Positions 7,501 through 10,539 of a DNA stretch of 10,539 nucleotides are shown here, in pieces (the stretch's first letter is position 1; each line of letters opens with the position of its first letter). Source of the stretch: Candidatus Omnitrophota bacterium (GTDB taxonomy: Bacteria > Ratteibacteria > UBA8468 > B48-G9 > DSTR01); the NCBI GenBank assembly GCA_023818865.1, contig JAMWDF010000070.1:1-10539 (forward strand). The letters run 5' to 3'. The position numbers were made by a program, and so were the translations under genes. The notes under the pieces were generated by a model. That model saw nothing but the letters and a program-made list of their open reading frames with translations, had not been told where the DNA came from and ran no database searches.

Positions 7501-9092
7501 CTCTCGCTGAGCCGGAGAAAACTCTGGTGAGAAAAAGGTTTAATGACTTTCTTCTGGCCAAGTATAAGACCAGAGAAAAACTGGCGGAAGCCTGGGCAAT
7601 AGAACCTTTGACTTCGGAAGAAGACCCGGCGAAAGGAACAATCCACTTTCCCCCCCAATTCAAGACAGTGGCTAAATCGCCAAACTTTTTTTATCAGTGG
7701 GATGCGGAGAGCCGGATAGCCAGTCCCAGAGTTTCTGACGCCCTGGAATGGGTTTACAACGAAGTCTATACCTTTATCAAGACTATGCATGATTATCTTC
7801 GCTCTCTCGGAGTTAAATGCTCTATTTCCTGGTGTGGTTTCAGCACTTACGAAATTCAGATGACCAACCTTCATCCCTACTTGAAAATATGTGATTCACT
7901 GGGTGGAAGTGCCTATGGGGCGGATACAAACTTTCGCTCTCTGGAACGATGGTATAAGTTTGGTTCTTTCAATCATTTCTGGTCAAAATCTACCCATGTT
8001 CGGGAGTGGAGTGTCTGGAATCAGGGGGCAGATGTCTCAGCTTCCACCAACGGTCTGGTGGCTGCCGGTCTTTTTGGACTGGCTTATGGTCTGGACCAGT
8101 GGAGTCACCACAAATTGGGTTATGGGGCTTATCCTGGCCTGGAAGAGGCGAACAGTTCTATCAATCCAGATACTGACCAGCGGCGGGCTCCGTTTTCCTT
8201 TGTCGGCTGGGCCTTCAAGCGCGCCAGGCTGGCGGAAGAACCACCTAGATTGCTTATTGGAGTGCCGAAAACTGAAGCCTGCTATGGCGGATTGAATAGC
8301 CCCTGTGATACTCAGCCGCTGAAAGGTGGTTACAGTTTCCTCTATGACCAGGTCCGGATGGACTATTATCTGTTTGATACAGTTTATGATGGTCCAGATG
8401 ACCAGGTGGTGCTTCACGAAGGCAGAAGTCCTTCCGGAGACTATGGGCGGGCCAAACACGCCATTTTGTGGTGTCACGGACAAACAGATTCCACCGGAAG
8501 AAACAAGCAAGCAAAAGAACAATGGCTGGCTTTGCACGGAATAGAGTTTTCTCCTGGAGAACGCTGGAAAAAGACAGACCGTTTTCTCGCTTTCAACTGT
8601 GATTTGGTGGATAACCCGGAACTCAACCAAGTCCTTTATGATACCCTGGTGGGATGGGGGGTAAGATTGCCTTTTTCCCGGGAAGAAATTCACCGACTCT
8701 ATGCCACGCTGGATCGGTCCATAGAGGTTAATACTGACGCCGGTAGAATGAAGGTTGACCGGGATGATTTTCAAGGTTGGCTTGGCCAGAACCAGGGGGA
8801 AGAAACTGTTACTTCCCTATTGAACATTATCTCCTCTTCTGATCAGATTCAAGTGTTGGCTATTCCTTTTGACACTGGCAGTTTTCAGACAGCCAGGCAG
8901 GTGGCACTATGGAGCCGAACAAATGCCATTATCACTCTAAAGCTGCCTTTTGCCAAAAAACCGGAGATCTGGGCGGTAAACTGGCTTGGCTACCGGAAGC
9001 AGAGAATTTATCCCCTGTCTTGGGAGAAAAACTCGGTTACTCTTCGCTACCAACAGGATGTTGATGTTCATTTTTATGAAATTCTGAAATAA
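4512..9092 (+). CDS. Large secreted multidomain glycoside hydrolase-like protein (clan GH-A-type barrel)
   Basis: The 1526-residue product starts with a Sec signal peptide: Lys2 and Arg9, a hydrophobic stretch from residue 10, and probable cleavage after Val-Ala-Ala25. There is no lipobox cysteine, so it is periplasmic or secreted. Residues about 40-205 resemble a carbohydrate-binding beta-sandwich (LLENGTF, GLPSGW). Residues about 225-378 look discoidin (F5/8 C)-like: FDLGK at 279, SDDG at 319, ARYV at 355 and LSEVRFLG. Residues 385-640 are unassigned. About 645-780 suggest a galactose-binding-type sandwich (WLNG at 704, GKNELTV at 729). A TIM barrel appears to start near 838 (IFLWGGHW). VEIANED supplies the expected Asn-Glu acid/base (Glu984), and VREWSVWN offers Glu1165 as nucleophile. 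After about 1245 come a GATase-like segment recalling GH42 trimerisation domains, a TDAGRMKVDR segment near 1407 and a final beta-sandwich. Substrate and GH family are unknown. No anchor, dockerin or sorting signal is visible. Arginine codons favour CGG/CGA more than in carAB. The roles are inferred from motifs; the hydrolase call is fairly secure, the domain limits are approximate. Confidence 0.8.
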   Translation: MKSHPLSARLVVGITLLVLTSSVAAEFGQRLCRYWPVNSQINLLENGTFSLAVGGLPSGWTLEGKGRAYIFNRGAYHAAGLEVTDSSSAWAMLVSSPVRIKDTSGTWVLTGLLGGSDQEGEVVPIDEEKKGGGVIEVRCYDQAGQRLPDAIRFVFQGNRPGLNAYREAKTGRIFRRFNLPNGTSLVRVAWGLDKAVGRVTADDLAFYRDTFLEKEPLPVVAFAPRQHRVWIKSGTPEAVVIDGRRDPGPEGDINPVLVGVAKYPLNRNLVQSFPQGVIFDLGKIVAIDGIEITLAVQVADVVDRRQERFEPASLHISFSDDGVTFTEPIHLLYQPELMQVESLVTLPYKGFRRLARYVCFADDLVLSEVRFLGEKDSAVLIGYRPIISLADRHLTYGVEIEASGSDDQSFLSQVPRGSIHRIDRKKMVELRLATPSGFVSDNIPLPHFHPEKITRVVYQPARSEFIAVAGADLKMVLRERVEIWDSPTTHAFKTDRTLANVEIKEALPPLPELIKLNQQLDTWAKKLKASPVAERSKLAVLFSAQMGPPLSSLGIDQKKIEELFSGFKTVNLAGPNLLPEIEFPTPDGKYVYRLARKSPDSFVIHKFEKATGRFLSGEGHRGNYITAGHVKCYQPRVYIQRRLMEEEENFVQAIGSEVGWENMSNLVLEKGCRAVFRITFDLPEGGFWTLCYKTLGDFPESKMWLNGQNLLVPFRPGQHVLPLPPVQSGKNELTVLADASSTRGSLESKPFTTTVHHFILMKTSQPVFSFNQHHCFFPGEGEVTVIYGGELSYLKIPETNFLPAAIQFSSLLVPTDNTGIITTRKSDGSYVDKNNQQIFLWGGHWNHVPDKQTVDPAVRLLPAMGVSSIRQIYGSESETDQFTGKWKPQALDNVFYQVAKFGQAGIYLDICLHSYGWYSEPDGAFYMAENGQDPRGRPVSRLWNPVYLRAQKNYARELLTTVNPYTGKKLVDDPTIVAVEIANEDYGLGARRFDFESLAEPEKTLVRKRFNDFLLAKYKTREKLAEAWAIEPLTSEEDPAKGTIHFPPQFKTVAKSPNFFYQWDAESRIASPRVSDALEWVYNEVYTFIKTMHDYLRSLGVKCSISWCGFSTYEIQMTNLHPYLKICDSLGGSAYGADTNFRSLERWYKFGSFNHFWSKSTHVREWSVWNQGADVSASTNGLVAAGLFGLAYGLDQWSHHKLGYGAYPGLEEANSSINPDTDQRRAPFSFVGWAFKRARLAEEPPRLLIGVPKTEACYGGLNSPCDTQPLKGGYSFLYDQVRMDYYLFDTVYDGPDDQVVLHEGRSPSGDYGRAKHAILWCHGQTDSTGRNKQAKEQWLALHGIEFSPGERWKKTDRFLAFNCDLVDNPELNQVLYDTLVGWGVRLPFSREEIHRLYATLDRSIEVNTDAGRMKVDRDDFQGWLGQNQGEETVTSLLNIISSSDQIQVLAIPFDTGSFQTARQVALWSRTNAIITLKLPFAKKPEIWAVNWLGYRKQRIYPLSWEKNSVTLRYQQDVDVHFYEILK

Positions 9093-9093
9093 G

Positions 9094-9130
9094 AAAGATA
9101 AGCCGACCAGGAAAGCCGGCTTATCTTTTT
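9094..9130 (+). terminator. Rho-independent terminator after the glycosidase gene
   Basis: A perfect 12-bp inverted repeat, AAAGATAAGCCG (9094-9105) with CGGCTTATCTTT (9117-9128), encloses an 11-base loop. It is followed on the plus strand by T residues (9126-9130 is TTTTT). It begins two bases after the glycosidase stop. On the minus strand the exit is CTTATTTC, less T-rich, so it could also act as a weaker terminator for the convergent small gene. Confidence 0.85.
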
Positions 9131-9154
9131 CCCTCCCGGAAGCATCTTTTCTCT

Positions 9155-9196
9155 GAGAAACACCTGGAGCATGGCAATAAAAAAGCGTGTCTTCTC
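9155..9196. repeat. Imperfect inverted repeat at the 3' end of the small minus-strand gene
   Basis: GAGAAACAC (9155-9163) pairs with GTGTCTTCTC (9187-9196) through nine pairs and one bulged base. The 23-base loop contains an A6 run. The right arm overlaps the stop codon of the minus-strand gene. No T tract follows on either strand, so it is a poor terminator. It may be a transcript-end stabilising hairpin or chance. Confidence 0.3.
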
Positions 9197-9365
9197 AAGA
9201 GCAGGAGATGCCCTCCTCCTTATTTAGTTTTTCCTTCCGGGCAGGCAGAAACCGGACAAACTGAATTGATCGGCCCTCTTCTGTCGGAGTAACGCCGTCG
9301 GTAAACCAGTAGATGACTTGATTCTGATTTTTTTTCCGGACAGCGTTAGCGGTTTTTCTGCCCAT
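9195..9365 (-). CDS. Small basic protein of unknown function (56 aa)
   Basis: I do not recognise this family. The product starts MGRKTANAVRKKNQNQ, is followed by a hydrophobic-aromatic patch (VIYWFTDG), a Thr/Glu-rich turn (TPTEEGR) and a second beta-like stretch (IQFVRFLP), and ends in a charged tail and ISCS. It has no signal peptide, membrane helix or Cys-pair motif. The lysine/arginine-rich N-terminus would suit nucleic-acid or ribosome binding, but that is a guess. The start is set by an exceptional ribosome site, AAAGGAGGTGAG, four bases before the ATG. The frame stays open far upstream, into the nitrilase gene, but that extension lacks a ribosome site. The gene converges on the glycosidase and diverges from the nitrilase, and appears to be its own transcription unit. 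The strong ribosome site argues that it is real and well expressed. Confidence 0.65.
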   Translation of the reverse strand: MGRKTANAVRKKNQNQVIYWFTDGVTPTEEGRSIQFVRFLPARKEKLNKEEGISCS

Positions 9366-9369
9366 ATTT

Positions 9370-9381
9370 CTCACCTCCTTT
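9370..9381 (-). promoter_or_regulatory. Near-perfect Shine-Dalgarno of the small minus-strand gene
   Basis: Read on the minus strand this is AAAGGAGGTGAG. Its first ten bases are complementary to the 3' end of 16S rRNA, and the GGAGG core sits eight bases from the ATG. It fixes the start at 9365 and excludes the long upstream extension of the frame. Confidence 0.8.
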
Positions 9382-9387
9382 GAGCAT

Positions 9388-9396
9388 ATTTTAGCA
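9388..9396 (-). promoter_or_regulatory. Possible extended -10 promoter of the small minus-strand gene
   Basis: On the minus strand the sequence is TGC followed by TAAAAT, an extended -10 pattern with five of six matches to TATAAT. The -35 position holds TTTCTT, which is poor. Transcription would start near 9381, right at the Shine-Dalgarno, giving a leader of about 16 bases. Confidence 0.3.
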
Positions 9397-9446
9397 TTTT
9401 TTGGGGCAGGAAGAAAGAGACATTCTGAAGGAAAGATTATTTTGGT

Positions 9447-9475
9447 TTGAACCAGCCGAGGGGATAGGTTAGAAT
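9447..9475 (+). promoter_or_regulatory. Predicted sigma70-type promoter for the nitrilase unit
   Basis: TTGAAC (9447-9452, four of six matches) and TAGAAT (9470-9475, five of six) are separated by exactly 17 bases. Transcription would start near 9482, leaving a leader of about 65 bases before the nitrilase ATG. Its position between two divergent genes supports a real promoter. I see no clear operator palindrome. Confidence 0.5.
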
Positions 9476-9546
9476 TACCCCGGGCAGGGAAAACCGCCAG
9501 CAGAAGACGGATAGTGGGCAGAACAAGATGACCAAGATGGGAAAAG

Positions 9547-10317
9547 ATGAATTTGCGAATTGGCCAAGTGAAAATTCTTCCTGAGAAAGGTAAACTGGCA
9601 GCCAATTTCCAGAAACTGAGCAATATTGTTAAAGAAAGCGCCAAATTTTCTCTGGATGTCATTATTACTCCAGAATGTTTCCTGGATGGTTATCTGGCGA
9701 CTGAACAGCAGATGACGACTGAAATGCTGCGTCGGTATGCCACTAATCCTTTGACTTCGCCTTATATCAAAGAAGTTAGCCAGTGGGCTAGAGAAAAGAA
9801 TTGCTGGTTTTTTCTCGGTTGTATGCGGAAAGAAACAAAGAAGGTATTTAACAGCGTCCTAATTTTTAACCGAACCGGTCAACTAATAGGCTGGTACGAT
9901 AAGAGCCACTGTCAAACTCATGATAAAAAATTTACCCCAGGAGAAAGTTTACCTATTTTCTCTGGCGATTTTGGACCTTTTGGGGTGATGATCTGTGCTG
10001 ACAGGCGCTGGCCAGAGACAGTTAGAAGTCTTGCTCTGAAGGGCGCCAGAATCATTTTTAACCCATCTTACGGTATGCATGACCAGAGAAATCTGGAGAT
10101 GCTGAAGACACGTTCCTATGAGAGCGAGGTGGCCATTGTTTTTACCCACCCGGGACAGGCTCTGATTACTGGACCATCTGGAGAAGTCATTAGTTTTAAC
10201 CAGTCAGGCTGCCAGCCCCTAGTGGTGACAGACCTTGATTTGACAGCGGTGGACCGAATTCGGTCTGGAGAATGTTCTCACTTACGGGATAGGCGCCCAG
10301 GAATTTATTTTCTTTAA
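9547..10317 (+). CDS. Carbon-nitrogen hydrolase (nitrilase superfamily amidase)
   Basis: The 256-residue protein carries the full catalytic set of the superfamily: Glu43 in TPECFLDGY, Lys119 in WYDKSH, and Cys150 in MICADRRWPE. These enzymes hydrolyse nonpeptide C-N bonds (amides, N-carbamoyl groups) through a cysteine thioester and are cytoplasmic; no signal peptide is present. The DRRWPE after the nucleophile recalls N-carbamoyl-D-amino acid hydrolases, but the protein is shorter than those (about 300 residues), so the substrate is open. The ATG at 9547 is the only credible start because a TGA in frame lies 18 bases upstream. The ribosome site is weak (GGGA four bases before the ATG). A promoter sits about 70 bases upstream, and a dehydrogenase gene follows after 14 bases, so the two are probably cotranscribed. 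The superfamily is secure; the reaction is not. Confidence 0.85.
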   Translation: MNLRIGQVKILPEKGKLAANFQKLSNIVKESAKFSLDVIITPECFLDGYLATEQQMTTEMLRRYATNPLTSPYIKEVSQWAREKNCWFFLGCMRKETKKVFNSVLIFNRTGQLIGWYDKSHCQTHDKKFTPGESLPIFSGDFGPFGVMICADRRWPETVRSLALKGARIIFNPSYGMHDQRNLEMLKTRSYESEVAIVFTHPGQALITGPSGEVISFNQSGCQPLVVTDLDLTAVDRIRSGECSHLRDRRPGIYFL

Positions 10318-10331
10318 CTAGGGGGAGAAAG

Positions 10332-10539
10332 ATGGTTAATCTTGGTCTTGTGGGTTGCGGAGGAATCGGCCGGCATCATCTGAAAATGATGAAGGGAGTG
10401 AAAAAAGCGAAAGTAATTGCGGCTTGTGATCCGGTGGAAGAAGCATTAGCCGGGGTGAAAAAAGATTTTGGCATAGAACTTACCTTCACTGACTACCGAA
10501 GAATGCTGGAGCTAGCCGAGATTGAGGCAATCATCTGCG
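10332..10539 (+). CDS. Gfo/Idh/MocA-family oxidoreductase, N-terminal part
   Basis: The 69 visible codons open with MVNLGLVGCGGIGRHH, the first beta strand and glycine-rich GxGGxG turn of a Rossmann NAD(P)-binding fold. They continue through a typical second strand ending in an acidic residue (VIAACDP) and a short helix, then FTDYRRML and AIIC, where families of this type continue into a CTPxxxH-like segment beyond the window. Members oxidise or reduce sugars, inositols and related polyols. The substrate cannot be read from this part. AGGGGGAG (10320-10327) four bases before the ATG is a good ribosome site. The short gap after the nitrilase suggests an operon. The C-terminal catalytic domain is outside the window. 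Confidence 0.85.
   Translation, partial: MVNLGLVGCGGIGRHHLKMMKGVKKAKVIAACDPVEEALAGVKKDFGIELTFTDYRRMLELAEIEAIIC

Noticed and set aside
7353..7874. 173-codon open frame on the minus strand
   Set aside because: It is antisense to the barrel region of the glycosidase, including the Asn-Glu motif. No start signal or recognisable motif is present.
8037..8774. 245-codon open frame on the minus strand
   Set aside because: It lies wholly inside the glycosidase gene, antisense to motif-bearing coding sequence. It has no ribosome site and no family features, so it is a shadow frame.
9155..9196. Inverted repeat as a terminator for the small gene
   Set aside because: The T6 run on the minus strand lies in the loop, not after the stem, and neither side is followed by a T tract. 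It is listed only as a weak repeat.
9366..9662. N-terminal extension of the small minus-strand gene to 155 codons
   Set aside because: It overlaps the start of the nitrilase gene and lacks a ribosome site. A near-perfect site immediately precedes the ATG at 9365.

Overview
The window looks like a bacterial chromosome of moderate G+C that uses the standard code: TAA, TAG and TGA all close real genes, and a 4.6-kb frame stays open. It carries Shine-Dalgarno sites, a sigma70-type promoter and a rho-independent terminator. A large secreted multidomain glycosidase, a Gfo/Idh/MocA dehydrogenase and a nitrilase-fold amidase point to a polysaccharide- or glycoside-degrading heterotroph. I cannot name the lineage.

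Bases 1-204 hold no confident gene. Bases 205-4474 are a dead or dying carAB operon (carbamoyl-phosphate synthetase). CarA can be read almost end to end, but only by crossing three frame breaks and an amber codon. CarB can be read almost end to end (about 1070 codons, close to E. coli's 1073), but its ATG start has become ATA, its frame breaks at the junction of its two halves, and a tyrosine codon has become TAA. Several near-invariant residues have also changed, and the next 4.6-kb gene is intact, so decay fits better than sequencing error.

Bases 4512-9092 encode a 1526-residue exported protein. It has an N-terminal beta-sandwich, a discoidin-like domain, a further lectin-like sandwich, a clan GH-A-like TIM barrel and a C-terminal GATase/beta-sandwich tail. 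A 12-bp hairpin with a T tract ends it at 9094-9130.

Facing it on the minus strand is a 56-codon gene (9195-9365) with a near-perfect Shine-Dalgarno and no recognised family. A short intergenic stretch separates it from a rightward unit at 9547 onward: a nitrilase-superfamily amidohydrolase and, 14 bases later, the start of a Gfo/Idh/MocA oxidoreductase that runs off the window. The likely shared theme downstream of carAB is breakdown of a complex glycan and processing of the derived sugars. This is inferred from gene families and adjacency only. I see no CRISPR array, tRNA, rRNA, insertion sequence or recognisable defence system.
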